Position numbers and translations under genes: made by a program. 64,000 nt of DNA from Agrobacterium vitis (GTDB lineage: Bacteria; Pseudomonadota; Alphaproteobacteria; Rhizobiales; Rhizobiaceae), in contig NZ_JACXXJ020000005.1 in the NCBI RefSeq assembly GCF_014926405.1, forward strand, positions 2,051,001 to 2,115,000. The letters are read 5' to 3'. Positions 45,533 through 55,684 of this stretch are shown one piece after another; within the stretch, counting starts at the first letter, position 1; every line of letters begins with the position of its first letter. The notes under the pieces were generated by a model. That model ran no database searches, was not told the DNA's origin, and was given only the letters and a program-made list of their open reading frames with translations.

Positions 45533-46210
45533 TCAGCTTTCGTCTTTGATCATATAGCCGGCACCGCGCACTGTCTTCAGCAGCGGCCGGTCGAAATCCT
45601 TTTCGATCTTGGAGCGCAGCCGCGACACATGCACGTCGATGACATTGGTCTGCGGATCGAAATGATAGTCCCAGACATGTTCCAGCAGCATGGTGCGTGT
45701 CACCACCTGCCCGGCATTCTTCATCAGATATTCCAGCAGGCGGAACTCACGCGGCTGAAGCAGGATTTCCTTGCCCGCCCGGCGCACTTCATGGGAAAGC
45801 CGGTCAAGCTCCAGATCGCCGACCCGGTAAATCATGTCCTGTTCCGGCGTCCCCTTGCGTCGCCCCAGGACTTCAATCCGGGCCAGAAGCTCGGAAAAGG
45901 CATAGGGCTTGGGCAGGTAATCGTCGCCACCGGCGCGAAGGCCAGTCACCCGGTCATCGACCTGGCCAAGGGCAGACAGGATCAGCACCGGCGTATTGAT
46001 GCTGCGCTTGCGTAATTCTGAAATCACCGACAAGCCATCGCGGCGCGGCAGCATCCGGTCGATAATCATCACGTCATAGGTATTTTCGCAGCCCATGAAC
46101 AGGCCCGCCTCGCCATCACTGGCGTGGTCGGCCATGATCCCCGCCTCACGGAAGGCCTTGGTCATGTAAGCGGCGGCTTCAAGATCGTCTTCGATCACAA
46201 GTATTTTCAT
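45533..46210 (-). CDS. OmpR-family response regulator
   Basis: DNA-binding regulator, 225 residues: receiver (1-~118) with acidic pocket E7/D8/D9, phospho-acceptor D51 in MIIDRMLPRRDG, and K in YLPKPYAF; then a winged-helix OmpR output (~128-222: LLQPREFRLLEYLMKNAGQVVTRTMLLEHVW, NVIDVHVSRLRSKIE). The frame is open to 46381, but the extension is not receiver-like, so MKILVIEDD at 46210 is taken as start despite a weak ribosome site. It pairs with the adjoining kinase. Confidence 0.92.
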   Translation of the reverse strand: MKILVIEDDLEAAAYMTKAFREAGIMADHASDGEAGLFMGCENTYDVMIIDRMLPRRDGLSVISELRKRSINTPVLILSALGQVDDRVTGLRAGGDDYLPKPYAFSELLARIEVLGRRKGTPEQDMIYRVGDLELDRLSHEVRRAGKEILLQPREFRLLEYLMKNAGQVVTRTMLLEHVWDYHFDPQTNVIDVHVSRLRSKIEKDFDRPLLKTVRGAGYMIKDES

Positions 46211-46380
46211 GCGTGCGACATTAGTGCCCGCATTGCCCGATGCACAGCCTGTTTTACCGGTTTCCATGGTTTGTCCCGTCCCGAATGCCATGATCTGCGC
46301 CTCTTCGTTCACGAAAACACATCCTGCCGGAAGATTTGGCGGCGACTGAAATGGTCCAGCCGCCGCCAGAGGCCTGATCA

Positions 46381-47931
46381 TCAGCCCTGGTTGATCGGCA
46401 GGGCGATGAAGCGGCTGCCATTGTCGGTTTCCACCTGGAAGAGCGCCTTGGTGCGACCGTCCTTCTTGGCCTGTTCCAGGATCTTCTTGACCTCGGCGGC
46501 GCTGGAGACCTGCTGGTTGTTAACGGACGTGATCTTCTGGCCCGTCTTCAGCCCCTTGTCGGCAGCGTCGGAATCCGGATCGACATTGGTGATCGTCAGG
46601 CCCTTGCCGTCATCGGCACGCTGGACAGTGACTCCGAGATTGGCAAGCGCCTGCTCGGTGGCCGGTGCATTCTGTTCGGGCGCGCCCTGGTCCTCATCAC
46701 CGCTGGCCGTTTCCTTTTCAGCAGGCAAGGTGCCGAGATCGACCTTGACGGCAGTCGGCTTGCCATTGCGCCAGATCGAAATATCGACCTTGGTATTGGG
46801 CGGGAAGGCAGCAATGCGCTTGGCGAGGTCACGCGGGTCCTTGACCGGATCGCCATTCACAGCGGTAATCACGTCGCCCTGCTTGATACCGGCCTTTTCA
46901 CCGGGAGAACCGGTTTGCGGCTCAGCCACCAGCGCACCCTTGGCATCGGCCAGACCGAGCGATTCGGCGATATCCTTGGTGACGGGCTGGATCTGCACGC
47001 CAAGCCAGCCGCGCTGCACCGAGCCATGCTTGATCAATTCAGCAACCACATCCTTGGCAGTCGCCGCCGGAATAGCGAAGGCGATGCCGACGCTACCGCC
47101 CGATGGCGAGAAGATCGCCGTGTTGATCCCGACCACCTTGCCGCTGAGGTTGAAGTCCGGTCCACCCGAATTGCCCCGGTTTACCGGTGCGTCAATCTGG
47201 ATGTAATCGTCATAAGGACCGGAGCCGATATCACGGCCAAAAGCCGAAACGATACCCGAGGTCACGGTTCCGCCGAGACCGAAAGGATTGCCGACAGCCA
47301 CGACCCAGTCACCAACGCGGATCTTCTCGTCCTGCGCCCATTCGACATAGGTGAATTTCTTGGTCGGCTGATCGACCTTCAAAACGGCAAGGTCAGTGCG
47401 CGGGTCCTTACCGACCAGCTTGGCATCATATTCGGTGCCGTCATTCATCACCACTGTATAGGCCTGGCCATCGGAAACCACGTGATTGTTGGTCACGACA
47501 TAGCCGTCCTCAGAGATGAAGAAGCCCGACCCCTGGGCAATTGGACGAAGCTTGCCATGACGCTCGGCATGCGGGCCACCCTTGGGGCCTCCTGGACCAC
47601 CCGGACCGCCGGGGCCTGGCATGCCCCATTCCTTGAAGAAGCGCTTCAGCGGATCGGGAAGCTGGTCGAAATCACGGCCATTGAAGGAGAAATTGCTGCC
47701 GTCCTCGGAGGCCTGCTGCACATCCGATTTGACGCGGATGGAGACAACAGCGGGGGAAACGGCGCTGACCAGATCAGCAAAGCTCGGCACCTGCGGCGCC
47801 TGAACCTCGACGGGCGCGGCCAGCGCAGGCGTTACCGTCACGGCACCCGCCAGCATCAGGGCCGCCAGCCCTGCCGCGGTACCTGCCCGCAGCCTGGAAG
47901 TAACGGAGCGATTATGGAAGGATTTCGACAT
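46381..47931 (-). CDS. degP: periplasmic serine endoprotease DegP/HtrA family
   Basis: Envelope quality-control protease, 516 residues. A signal peptide (~1-39, LAALMLAGAVTVTPALA) precedes a trypsin-like domain with His in VVTNNHVVSDG, Asp in DPRTDLAVLKV and Ser255 in NRGNSGGPDF, then two PDZ domains (~300-390, ~425-515). A Gly/Pro-rich loop (GPGGPGGPGGPKGG, ~107-121) sits in the LA-loop region. The residue after GNSGGP is Asp rather than the usual Leu/Ala. The response regulator and kinase lie downstream on the same strand. AAGG lies upstream of ATG 47931. Confidence 0.93.
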   Translation of the reverse strand: MSKSFHNRSVTSRLRAGTAAGLAALMLAGAVTVTPALAAPVEVQAPQVPSFADLVSAVSPAVVSIRVKSDVQQASEDGSNFSFNGRDFDQLPDPLKRFFKEWGMPGPGGPGGPGGPKGGPHAERHGKLRPIAQGSGFFISEDGYVVTNNHVVSDGQAYTVVMNDGTEYDAKLVGKDPRTDLAVLKVDQPTKKFTYVEWAQDEKIRVGDWVVAVGNPFGLGGTVTSGIVSAFGRDIGSGPYDDYIQIDAPVNRGNSGGPDFNLSGKVVGINTAIFSPSGGSVGIAFAIPAATAKDVVAELIKHGSVQRGWLGVQIQPVTKDIAESLGLADAKGALVAEPQTGSPGEKAGIKQGDVITAVNGDPVKDPRDLAKRIAAFPPNTKVDISIWRNGKPTAVKVDLGTLPAEKETASGDEDQGAPEQNAPATEQALANLGVTVQRADDGKGLTITNVDPDSDAADKGLKTGQKITSVNNQQVSSAAEVKKILEQAKKDGRTKALFQVETDNGSRFIALPINQG

Positions 47932-48171
47932 GGATCTCTACCTTATCTTGTTCTGGTTGGCATCGTATCGTGCGAAGACCGGAGCGACCCGGCTTCAGGC
48001 GGTGGATGACAAAGATATAGGATGGATCACGTTACAACGAACTGTCCGGAACATGAAAAATTGGTAATGCGGAAATTTACGCGCCGGAAAGGTTTTTCAA
48101 TAGGTTCGATGACGGGCGCTTGATAAAGTTTGGACGGCCTTTACACATCCTGAGCCGATCCGGGGATTTCT

Positions 48172-48462
48172 ATGCATCGTATTTCACTCTGTTTATTCGC
48201 GGCAATACTGACAGGCTGCGCCGCCGCCCCGCACAAGGAGATTGGCGCCATTCGTTTGGTAACAGACGCCAAAGGACGTCCCGCAAAGATCTATATGGAA
48301 AAATCAACCGGCAACGCGATAACCGATCGTCGAGTCATGCTTTTCATGCGCACAACTTTCGCCAAGCGCGTGCCAGCCCCGCTTCCCAACCATGTCTATC
48401 GTCAAGGCGTGAGTGGCGTGGCGAGCGATCACCCCACAACGATCGAGATCCCGCTTTTCTGA
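48172..48462 (+). CDS. small predicted lipoprotein with TonB-C-like region
   Basis: A 96-residue protein with a lipoprotein signal (MHRISLCLFAAILTGC, lipobox LTGC with Cys16). The remainder (GAIRLVTDAKGRPAKIYMEKSTGNAITDRRVMLFMRTTFAKRVPAP) follows the pattern of TonB C-terminal/energy-transducer-like beta-alpha-beta domains. GGGGA lies about 5 nt upstream of ATG 48172. It is divergent from degP and convergent with the cycHJKL operon. Function unknown; likely periplasmic-side or outer membrane anchored. Confidence 0.72.
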   Translation: MHRISLCLFAAILTGCAAAPHKEIGAIRLVTDAKGRPAKIYMEKSTGNAITDRRVMLFMRTTFAKRVPAPLPNHVYRQGVSGVASDHPTTIEIPLF

Positions 48463-48522
48463 CAGGGACATATCCCCGCGTCCTGCCGCAGGACTCCTGC
48501 CGGTTTTCGTGGGAACCGGCCC

Positions 48523-48981
48523 CTATTCTTCCAAGAGCCGCTTCAACCGCGCCTCTTCATCCGCACTCAACGGCTGCGCCGCAGCCACGCTCCTGCGTCG
48601 GCGGCTGTAGGCAAAGGCTGCGCCCACGCCGACGACAAGCAACAGGCCGGGCGCGCCCCATAGCAGCAAGGTCTCTGACGTCAATCGCGGCTTCAGCAGC
48701 ACGAATTCACCATAGCGCGACACCAGATAGCGGATGACGTCATCATCGCTATCGCCCTTGACGATCCGCTCGCGCACCAGAAGCCGGAGGTCGCGGGCGA
48801 GTTCGGCATTGCTGTCGTCGATGGATTGATTCTGACAGACCATGCAGCGCAATTGCCCCGACAGGTGCCGGGCACGGGCCTCCAAGGCCGGGTCTTTCAG
48901 CATTTCATCGGGATTGACGGCAAAGGCGGGCTGGACCAGCAACAGCCAGAAGCCGAGGAAGATGGCAAAAAGCTCCCTCAT
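48523..48981 (-). CDS. cycL: cytochrome c-type biogenesis protein CcmH/CycL
   Basis: Apocytochrome thiol reductase subunit of the System I haem lyase, 152 residues. A signal sequence ([17 protein letters not shown]), the redox motif [23 protein letters not shown] (Cys46, Cys49) facing the periplasm, and a C-terminal helix ([25 protein letters not shown]). It lacks the TPR part of E. coli CcmH, which here is the separate CycH. ATG 48981 overlaps the cycK stop by 4 nt. It is the last gene of cycHJKL. Confidence 0.95.
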   Translation of the reverse strand: MRELFAIFLGFWLLLVQPAFAVNPDEMLKDPALEARARHLSGQLRCMVCQNQSIDDSNAELARDLRLLVRERIVKGDSDDDVIRYLVSRYGEFVLLKPRLTSETLLLWGAPGLLLVVGVGAAFAYSRRRRSVAAAQPLSADEEARLKRLLEE

Positions 48982-50981
48982 TCCGCCGCCTCCAGGCCCT
49001 TGACGGCACCATTGGCCGCCACTGCCTTTGCCTTGCGGTTTGGAGCACCGACGCGCAAACGCCGGTCGGAGAGCGAGACGAAGCCGCCGATCATCATCAC
49101 CAGCGCCCCGCCCCAGATGCAGAGAATCCAGGGCTTCCACCAGATTCGCACCACCATGCCGCCATCGGCCATGGCATCGCCAAGCGAAACGTAAAGCTGG
49201 CTAAAGCCGAAACTACGGATACCCGCCTCTGTGGTGGGCATGCGTCTTGCCGTATAAAGCCGTTTCGACGACCAGACATCGCCCTCGGAGACCCCACCGC
49301 GCCGGATGGTGAAATGGCCGCGATCCTCGGTATAATTCGGTCCCTTGGCGGAGCGCAGCCCGTCATAGGTCAGGGAAAAGCCCCCGGCCTCCACGGTCTG
49401 ACCGGGCTTCATCTCCACCACCATTTCACTCTCAAACGTGGTGACAGCAACAATGCCCAACACAGTGACGCCGAGGCCAAAATGCGCGAGCGCCGTGCCG
49501 AAAGCCGAGCGCGGCAGACCGATCAACCGGCGGAAGGCGACGCTTGCCGTCTGCTTGCCGAAAGCCGAACGAAAAGCAAGATCGGCCAGCGCACCGAACA
49601 TCAGGAAAAAGCCCGCGGCAAGCCCCAGCACGGACAGAACCGGGCCACCATTCTGGAGATAATAGAACACAAGCCCAACCAGAAAGGCCAGCGCCGCCAC
49701 CAGATAAAGCCGTTGCAGCGCCCCTAGCAGATCGCCGCGCTTCCAGGCCAGCATAGGCCCGAATGGAACAGCGACGAGGAGCGGGATCATCAGCAGGCCG
49801 AAGGTCAGGTTGAAGAAGGGTGCGCCAACCGAGATCTTCTCACCGGTCAGGGTTTCCAGCAGCAGCGGATAGAGCGTGCCGATCAGCACGGTCGCGGTCG
49901 ACACCGTCAGGATCAGGTTATTCAACACCAGTGCGCCTTCGCGCGAAATCGGCTGGAACAGCCCGCCCGCCTTCAAATGCGGCGCGCGCAGCATGAACAA
50001 AAACAATGCACCGCCGATGAACAGGATGAGGATAGCCAGAATGAAAATCCCACGGCTGGGATCGGTGGCAAAAGCATGCACCGAGGTCAATACGCCGGAT
50101 CGCACCAGGAATGTGCCAAGCAGCGACAGCGAGAAGGTGAGGATGGCGAGCAGCACCGTCCAGATTTTCAGGGCATCACGCTTTTCCATCACCAGCGCCG
50201 AATGCAACAGCGCAATGCCTGCCAGCCAGGGCATGAAGGAGGCGTTCTCAACCGGGTCCCAGAACCACCAGCCGCCCCAACCCAGCTCGTAATAGGCCCA
50301 GTAGGAGCCCATGGCGATGCCCGCCGTCAGGAAGGTCCAGGCCGCCAGCGTCCAGGGCCTGACCCAGCGCGCCCAGGCGGCATCGATCCGCCCGTCGATC
50401 AGGGCGGCGATGGCAAAGGAAAAACAGACGGAGAAGCCGACATAGCCGAGATAAAGCAGCGGCGGATGAATGGCGAGGCCGGGGTCCTGCAAAACCGGAT
50501 TGAGATCCTGCCCCTCAGCAGGGGCCGGATTGAGGCGGATGAAGGGATTGGAGGTGATCAGGATGAACAGGATGAAGGCCGTGGAAATCCAGGCCTGAAC
50601 GCCGAGCACATTGGCTTTCAGCCGGTCGGGCAGATTGCTGCCGAACAGGGCGACCAGCGCCGAAAACAGCGTCAGGATCAACAGCCACAGCATCATCGAT
50701 CCCTCGTGATTACCCCAGACAGCCGAGAAGCGATAGATGGCGGGCATCAGCGAATGGGAATTCTGATAGGCATTCAGCAGCGAGAAATCCGAGACCAGAT
50801 AGGCGTAAGCCAGCACACCAAAGGCAAACAGCACCAACGCAAACAGCGCATAGGTACCGGTAACCGCCGTCTGCATCATGGCGGTATCGCCCCTGCGGGC
50901 GCCCAGCATCGGCAGGACCGAGAGCAGGAGTGCGGCGGCCAGCGCCAGCACCAGCGCGTAATGGCCGATCTCAATGATCAT
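48978..50981 (-). CDS. cycK: haem lyase membrane protein CcmF/CycK
   Basis: Core of the cytochrome c haem ligation complex, 667 residues with about 14-15 membrane helices. The tryptophan-rich haem-handling loop [20 protein letters not shown] and conserved [15 protein letters not shown] and [13 protein letters not shown] are present, with a large periplasmic domain near the C-terminus ([19 protein letters not shown]). It receives haem from CcmE and joins it to apocytochrome c. Start and stop overlap cycJ and cycL by 4 nt each. Confidence 0.97.
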   Translation of the reverse strand: MIIEIGHYALVLALAAALLLSVLPMLGARRGDTAMMQTAVTGTYALFALVLFAFGVLAYAYLVSDFSLLNAYQNSHSLMPAIYRFSAVWGNHEGSMMLWLLILTLFSALVALFGSNLPDRLKANVLGVQAWISTAFILFILITSNPFIRLNPAPAEGQDLNPVLQDPGLAIHPPLLYLGYVGFSVCFSFAIAALIDGRIDAAWARWVRPWTLAAWTFLTAGIAMGSYWAYYELGWGGWWFWDPVENASFMPWLAGIALLHSALVMEKRDALKIWTVLLAILTFSLSLLGTFLVRSGVLTSVHAFATDPSRGIFILAILILFIGGALFLFMLRAPHLKAGGLFQPISREGALVLNNLILTVSTATVLIGTLYPLLLETLTGEKISVGAPFFNLTFGLLMIPLLVAVPFGPMLAWKRGDLLGALQRLYLVAALAFLVGLVFYYLQNGGPVLSVLGLAAGFFLMFGALADLAFRSAFGKQTASVAFRRLIGLPRSAFGTALAHFGLGVTVLGIVAVTTFESEMVVEMKPGQTVEAGGFSLTYDGLRSAKGPNYTEDRGHFTIRRGGVSEGDVWSSKRLYTARRMPTTEAGIRSFGFSQLYVSLGDAMADGGMVVRIWWKPWILCIWGGALVMMIGGFVSLSDRRLRVGAPNRKAKAVAANGAVKGLEAAE

Positions 50982-51427
50982 TTCGCCTCTCCCTCGCCCT
51001 TCCAGACGCCGTCCTTCTTCATCCGGTCGGCAACTTCCTTCGGCATATAATTCTCGTCATGCTTGGCCAGAACCGTATCGGCATCAAACAGCGTGCCGCC
51101 AGCGCCAAACACGCCTTCCGTCACCACGCCCTGCCCTTCACGAAACAGATCCGGCAGAATGCCCGTATAGGTCACCGGCACCGTGGCCGTACCATCGGTC
51201 ACGGCAAAACTGACGGTGGAACCGGTGTCGCGCTTGACCGAGCCTTCCGCCACCAGTCCGCCCAGCCGGATGCGGGTGCCCGGCCCGACCGGTGTCTTGG
51301 CGAGATCGGAAGGCATGTAGAAATAGGCGATGGACTGGCCGAAAGCGAACAGAACCAGCAGCACGGCCGCCATGATGAAACCGACGCCCCCGACGATGAC
51401 GGCCAGACGTTTCTGCTTGCGGGTCAT
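50978..51427 (-). CDS. cycJ: haem chaperone CcmE/CycJ
   Basis: Periplasmic haem chaperone anchored by one N-terminal helix ([23 protein letters not shown]), 149 residues. The haem-binding HxxxY motif is [10 protein letters not shown], with the covalent His123 and Tyr127; the OB-fold core includes [13 protein letters not shown] and [20 protein letters not shown]. It carries haem from CcmC to CcmF. It overlaps the cycH stop and cycK start by 4 nt each. Confidence 0.97.
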   Translation of the reverse strand: MTRKQKRLAVIVGGVGFIMAAVLLVLFAFGQSIAYFYMPSDLAKTPVGPGTRIRLGGLVAEGSVKRDTGSTVSFAVTDGTATVPVTYTGILPDLFREGQGVVTEGVFGAGGTLFDADTVLAKHDENYMPKEVADRMKKDGVWKGEGEAK

Positions 51428-52572
51428 TTCAGCGCCTCCTCGACCGGCAATCCCAATTGCTGCGCCATGGCGATCAGCTGCTTGCCTTGCTCCCCGTCGG
51501 CGGGGAAGGTCTTCAACCCGGTTTTCAAGGCCTCGAGCGCCCGCTGGTTGTCCTTCAACACGGTATAGGAGCGCACCAGCCGCACCCAGCCTTCGAAATT
51601 GTTTGGATCGGTTTTCAGCTTGGCATCCAGGCTTTCAACCATGCCCTTTATCATCGCCTGACGGTCGCCGTCCGGCAAGCCCTGGGCTGCGGCCACAGCG
51701 GCGGCATCGGGATTTCCGAGGGGTGCCGCCGTTGCCGCAGCCTGAGGATCATTGCGGGCGATATGCCGGGCGACCAGCGGTTGCCACGGGGCATTGGGCG
51801 GGGATTGGGCCGCAATCGCCTTAAAGGCGGCCAGCGCCTCGTCGCGTTTGCCGGATTGTTCCAGCGCCAGCGCCAGATAATAGGTGGCACGCGGATTGTC
51901 GCGGTTCAGCGCCACGGATTGCGAAAACAGATCGCGTGCGGCATCGGTCACCACGCCGTCGCTCTGGGCGATCAGCGCTTCGCCAAGCCCGTTGAGCCGC
52001 TCGGGGCTGGCGCCCTTCAACCGGATAGCGTTGCGAAAGGCCAGTTCCGCCTCGCCCATGCGGTTTTGTTGCAGATAGATGGGAGCCAGTACATCCCAGC
52101 CTGCACCATCATCGGGCTTTTGCATCAGATGGCGTTCAGCCTGGGCAATCAACAGGCTCATGTCATTGCCGGGATTTTCCAACCGGGCCTGCAAGGGTTG
52201 TGATGGCAGGCCGGGACTGCCGAGGGCAAGATAAAGCCCAAGGCCGACTGCTGGTACCAGCAGAACAACAAAGGCCTGCGCCAGACCATTGCGCGAGGTT
52301 TTGCGAGGCGCACTTTTGACAGCCTGAGTTTCATCACCCTTATCGGCGGCCAGAAGGCGGCGGGCAATCTCGGCGCGGGCATAATCCACCTGCTCGGCGG
52401 AAATCAACCCGCCCGCCCGGTCACGCTCCAGTTCCTGCAATTGATCACGATAGACGGCCATCGCACCATCACGGGTCTCGCGCTCGCCACGCTGCTGCGC
52501 TCGCGTCAGTGGCAACAGAAAGGCTGCCGCAACGGCAAAGGTCAGAACAGCAATTTCAACCCAGAACAGCAT
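51424..52572 (-). CDS. cycH: cytochrome c biogenesis protein CcmI/CycH
   Basis: Apocytochrome c chaperone, 382 residues. Two N-terminal helices ([20 protein letters not shown] and [19 protein letters not shown]) enclose a cytoplasmic loop with a leucine-zipper-like [20 protein letters not shown] repeats fill the periplasmic C-terminal part ([54 protein letters not shown]). First gene of cycHJKL. A mosaic repeat lies just upstream in the promoter region. Confidence 0.95.
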   Translation of the reverse strand: MLFWVEIAVLTFAVAAAFLLPLTRAQQRGERETRDGAMAVYRDQLQELERDRAGGLISAEQVDYARAEIARRLLAADKGDETQAVKSAPRKTSRNGLAQAFVVLLVPAVGLGLYLALGSPGLPSQPLQARLENPGNDMSLLIAQAERHLMQKPDDGAGWDVLAPIYLQQNRMGEAELAFRNAIRLKGASPERLNGLGEALIAQSDGVVTDAARDLFSQSVALNRDNPRATYYLALALEQSGKRDEALAAFKAIAAQSPPNAPWQPLVARHIARNDPQAAATAAPLGNPDAAAVAAAQGLPDGDRQAMIKGMVESLDAKLKTDPNNFEGWVRLVRSYTVLKDNQRALEALKTGLKTFPADGEQGKQLIAMAQQLGLPVEEALK

Positions 52573-52580
52573 AAGGCTCC

Positions 52581-52677
52581 CTAGAGTCTTTCAGCGAAAC
52601 GCTGAAATGCTCTATCTCTTTTTTGTACGCATTTCCGGACGGAAAACCGTTTTACACTTTTCCTGGAAATGCTCCGA
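52581..52677. repeat. rhizobial mosaic intergenic repeat (RIME-like), copy 1
   Basis: Hairpin 1 (TTTCAGCG-AAA-CGCTGAAA, 52589-52607) is followed by GCATTTCC (52629-52636) pairing with GGAAATGC (52665-52672) around a GGAAAACCGTTTT-containing loop, the pattern of a very common rhizobial intergenic element. It sits immediately upstream of cycH. Family naming is from memory. Confidence 0.7.
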
Positions 52678-52809
52678 ACCCGAAGGGTTCCATGACGTTT
52701 TGGAACGCCGTCCATACTATCGTGCAACTGATGACGTTTTAAACAACCGACCTTCCATCAGCCTTGACTTAAGTCAAGGGGAAGCTGCATCGACCCGCGA
52801 TGATGTGAT

Positions 52810-53229
52810 TCAGGTCAGAGGCGTCCATGTCCCGTCCTCATTGCGGCAGGCAACGCCGCGTGCCTCAACCGCTTTGCCATCGACGGTCACCTTGTGGCGA
52901 TATTGGCGGCAGTTCTGATTGCCCACCTGATAAGGGGCTGCGGCCACCACTTCGCCGGAAACATCGTCATCGCGCCATGTCACCGTCTGGCCGCCGGGGG
53001 CCACTTCCAGGGCCTGATATTCGGCCGCCAGGGCCCGCTGCTTCTGGCTGTTGTCCAGTTCAGCACCGGTCCGCGACACAATGCCGCCCTGCAGCGCGTT
53101 GAGATAGAGCGAGCTTGAAGTGGTGGATTTGCCAAGCAAGCCGGTGCTGCCACCGGTCGTCTTGCAGGAGGTCAGTGCCAGGGCGCAGCCCAGCAGGGCA
53201 AATGCAAAACCGGTGCTGATCTTCCTCAT
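52810..53229 (-). CDS. predicted outer membrane lipoprotein, surface-antigen-like
   Basis: A 139-residue lipoprotein: signal peptide with lipobox LALTSC, then a Ser/Thr/Gly-rich stretch (KTTGGSTGLLGKSTTSSS), and a C-terminal region (GQTVTWRDDDVSGEVVAAAPYQVGNQNCRQYRHKVTVDGKAVEARGVACRNEDGTW) of the 17-kDa/RT0821 surface antigen type, with two cysteines. ATG 53229 gives the proper signal peptide; the frame extends to 53274 without support. It lies between feuQ and cycH on the same strand. Function unknown. Confidence 0.8.
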   Translation of the reverse strand: MRKISTGFAFALLGCALALTSCKTTGGSTGLLGKSTTSSSLYLNALQGGIVSRTGAELDNSQKQRALAAEYQALEVAPGGQTVTWRDDDVSGEVVAAAPYQVGNQNCRQYRHKVTVDGKAVEARGVACRNEDGTWTPLT

Positions 53230-53460
53230 AGCCTGCAATTCCAAATTCTGTTTTTCATGACATTTTGTGGGCAAACCACACGTTGCTATAGTCTCTTATG
53301 ATAAGCCCGACACCGCACGACTTTGCAAGCCGCCATTTCGATCCCTGCCATAGAGTTTGCCAACTTGACATTTGTTAAACTGGAGCGTGTCAGGAAAAAT
53401 CCGAATTCGGCTTTTCAATCCGACATCCGCTGGCAGACATCATCTGGCGCCAAAGCCACC

Positions 53461-54876
53461 TCACGCTCCGTCCCGCGACAGGGCCGGTAAAACCAGCCTG
53501 GCCAGCAGCCCCCCGTTGACGCCGCGCGACAGGCCAAGCTTGCCCTGGTATTCCGAGGTTATTTCCTTGACAATCGACAGGCCTAGCCCGGTCCCGGGCT
53601 TGCTTTCATCCAGCCGGCGACCGCGCTTCAGCGCCTCGCCGATCTGATCCGGGTCAAGACCCGGGCCGTCATCCTCGACGATGATTTCCAGCCAAGCCCT
53701 ACGACCCGGATCGAGCCCAACTTCGCCGGTCGGCGCGATCCGGGCCGTCACCGTAACAGTGGTTTCTGAGTGCCGGGCAGCATTTTCCAGGAGGTTGCCA
53801 AGGATTTCCTCCAAATCCTGGCTTTCCATCGCCAGAACCAGGCCTTGCCCCGAGGCTTGGCTCTCCAGGTGAACCTCGAACTGCTTGTCCGGATTGAGCT
53901 TGCGCATCACCCGTACCAGGCGCTCCAGAACGGGTTCCACCTCGGCGCGAGACAGCACCGATTCGCGCTGGGCAGCGATGCGGGCGCGGTTGAGATAGGT
54001 GCCGACCTGGCTCTGCATGGCTGACGCCTGGGCCTTGATGACCTCGCCATGCGGCGGGTCGAGCACCCGCGCCTCGTTGAGCAGCACGGCAATCGGGGTC
54101 TTCAGCGAGTGGGCAAGATTGCCGACCTGCATGCGGGCGCGCTCGACAATGCGATGGTTACTATCGATCAGAGCGTTGATTTCATTGGCCAATGGCTCGA
54201 TCTCACGGGGGAATTCACCCTCAATTCGTTCGGCCTCGCCGCCCCTGATCCGCTCCAGCGCCCGACGCGCCCGATCCAGCGGCTTCAGGCCGAAGATAAT
54301 GGTAACGGCATTGACCAACAGGCCGCCGACCCCGAACATCGCCAGAACGGCGTAAAGCCGGTGGGAAAATCCGGTGATTTCGTCTTCCACCACTTTCAGA
54401 TTGCCCGATACCCGGAACCGTGCCGCCCGGCCGGATTCGTCCAGGATAACCTCGGTCTCGGCGATCCGCAGCCGGTTGCCGAAACTGTCGGTCATGCCGT
54501 AAAAACGCTCGTAATTCTGGTCGAACGGGCTTTCCTCAAAGCTTGGCACCGGCAGATTGGTCAACCCCAATGAGGTGGAGGCCAGCGGCGCGGCATTGAA
54601 GGAACCGAGCGGCTCGACCAGCCAGTACCAGCCGGTTCCGGGCTGTGAAAACCTGAGATCGCCGAGCGCCGGACTGCCAGACAGGCTTTCACCATCGCCC
54701 ACCGTGACGGAATTGACGACATTATAGAGCTGGGCGCGCAACAGATCGTTGAAGGAGCGCTCTGCCCCCTGCCGATACAGCGCCGAAATCACCACGGCCA
54801 TCGTCACCAGCGCGATGATATACCAGAGAGTGGCTGACAGCAGGACGCGAAGGGTGAGAGAGTTGACCCGGAACAC
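53461..54876 (-). CDS. feuQ: sensor histidine kinase FeuQ-like
   Basis: PhoQ-like sensor, 471 residues. Two helices (~13-35 and ~177-198) enclose a ~140-residue periplasmic domain; HAMP-like linker (ALERIRGGEAERIEGEFPREIEPLANEINALI); HisKA with GNLAHSLKTPIAVLLNEA (H256); HATPase with LGNLLENAARHSET, EDDGPGLD and SKPGTGLGLSIVKEITSEYQG. It begins directly after the regulator's stop. In Sinorhizobium, FeuPQ respond to osmotic conditions and control cyclic glucan export (ndvA); in R. leguminosarum feu mutants affect iron uptake. Symbol rests on similarity from memory and gene order. Confidence 0.8.
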   Translation of the reverse strand: MFRVNSLTLRVLLSATLWYIIALVTMAVVISALYRQGAERSFNDLLRAQLYNVVNSVTVGDGESLSGSPALGDLRFSQPGTGWYWLVEPLGSFNAAPLASTSLGLTNLPVPSFEESPFDQNYERFYGMTDSFGNRLRIAETEVILDESGRAARFRVSGNLKVVEDEITGFSHRLYAVLAMFGVGGLLVNAVTIIFGLKPLDRARRALERIRGGEAERIEGEFPREIEPLANEINALIDSNHRIVERARMQVGNLAHSLKTPIAVLLNEARVLDPPHGEVIKAQASAMQSQVGTYLNRARIAAQRESVLSRAEVEPVLERLVRVMRKLNPDKQFEVHLESQASGQGLVLAMESQDLEEILGNLLENAARHSETTVTVTARIAPTGEVGLDPGRRAWLEIIVEDDGPGLDPDQIGEALKRGRRLDESKPGTGLGLSIVKEITSEYQGKLGLSRGVNGGLLARLVLPALSRDGA

Positions 54877-55551
54877 CTAGCCCTCGACGCTGTCAGGCGC
54901 TTTGATCCGGTAGCCTAGACCGCGCACGGTCTCGATCATGTCCAGACCGATCTTCTTGCGCAGCCGCCCGACAAACACTTCGATCGTGTTGGAATCGCGG
55001 TCGAAATCCTGGTCATACATATGCTCGACCAGTTCGGTGCGCGACACGACCTCCCCCATGTGATGCATGAGATAGGACAGCAGCCGGAATTCATGCGAGG
55101 TGAGTTTCAGCGCCTTGCCCGAAACCGTGACTTTGGAACTCTTGGTATCGAGCCGCACCGGCCCGCAGGCGATTTCCGAGGAGGCATGGCCGGCGGCACG
55201 GCGAATCAGCGCCCGGATGCGCGCCAGCACCTCTTCGACATGGAACGGCTTGGTGACATAGTCGTCGGCACCGGCATCGATACCGGATACCTTGTCGCTC
55301 CAACGGTCGCGGGCCGTCAGAATCAGCACGGGCATGACGCGCCCGGCAGAACGCCATTTCTCCAGCACGGTAATGCCATCCATGGTCGGCAGACCGATAT
55401 CGAGGATCACGGCATCATAGGGCTCGGTATCACCGAGATAATGCCCCTCTTCGCCATCCATGGCCTGGTCGACCACATAGCCTGCCTCCTGAAGCGCTTC
55501 GACCAGCTGGCGGTTCAGGTTGACATCGTCCTCGACGACGAGAATGCGCAT
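54877..55551 (-). CDS. feuP: OmpR-family response regulator FeuP-like
   Basis: PhoP/FeuP-type regulator, 224 residues: receiver with D8/D9, phospho-acceptor D51 in VILDIGLPTMDG and K in DYVTKPFHVEE; winged helix with LKLTSHEFRLLSYLMHHMGEVVSRTELVEHMYDQ and NTIEVFVGRLRKKIG. Its stop abuts the kinase start, so the two are one unit; the PepSY-like gene lies 133 nt upstream on the same strand. Expected targets in Rhizobiaceae include ndvA. Confidence 0.85.
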   Translation of the reverse strand: MRILVVEDDVNLNRQLVEALQEAGYVVDQAMDGEEGHYLGDTEPYDAVILDIGLPTMDGITVLEKWRSAGRVMPVLILTARDRWSDKVSGIDAGADDYVTKPFHVEEVLARIRALIRRAAGHASSEIACGPVRLDTKSSKVTVSGKALKLTSHEFRLLSYLMHHMGEVVSRTELVEHMYDQDFDRDSNTIEVFVGRLRKKIGLDMIETVRGLGYRIKAPDSVEG

Positions 55552-55684
55552 TCTTCACTTCTCCGTTTTGCCATGCTGGCGCCAGCCGGGCGATCTTGCG
55601 TGCAGGCCCCGAAAACCAGGCCGCATGAGAAAAAATATCCAACAGATAGAAAGCCTTACACTACTCCTTGGCCCAAAACCAGCC

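Noticed and set aside
48480..48520. Two small hairpins between the lipoprotein and cycL
   Set aside because: Stems of six to seven pairs without U-tracts; too weak to call terminators.
53384..53430. Possible third degenerate copy of the mosaic repeat downstream of feuQ
   Set aside because: GTGTCAGGAAAA and GGCTTTTC resemble part of the loop, but pairing arms are not clear.
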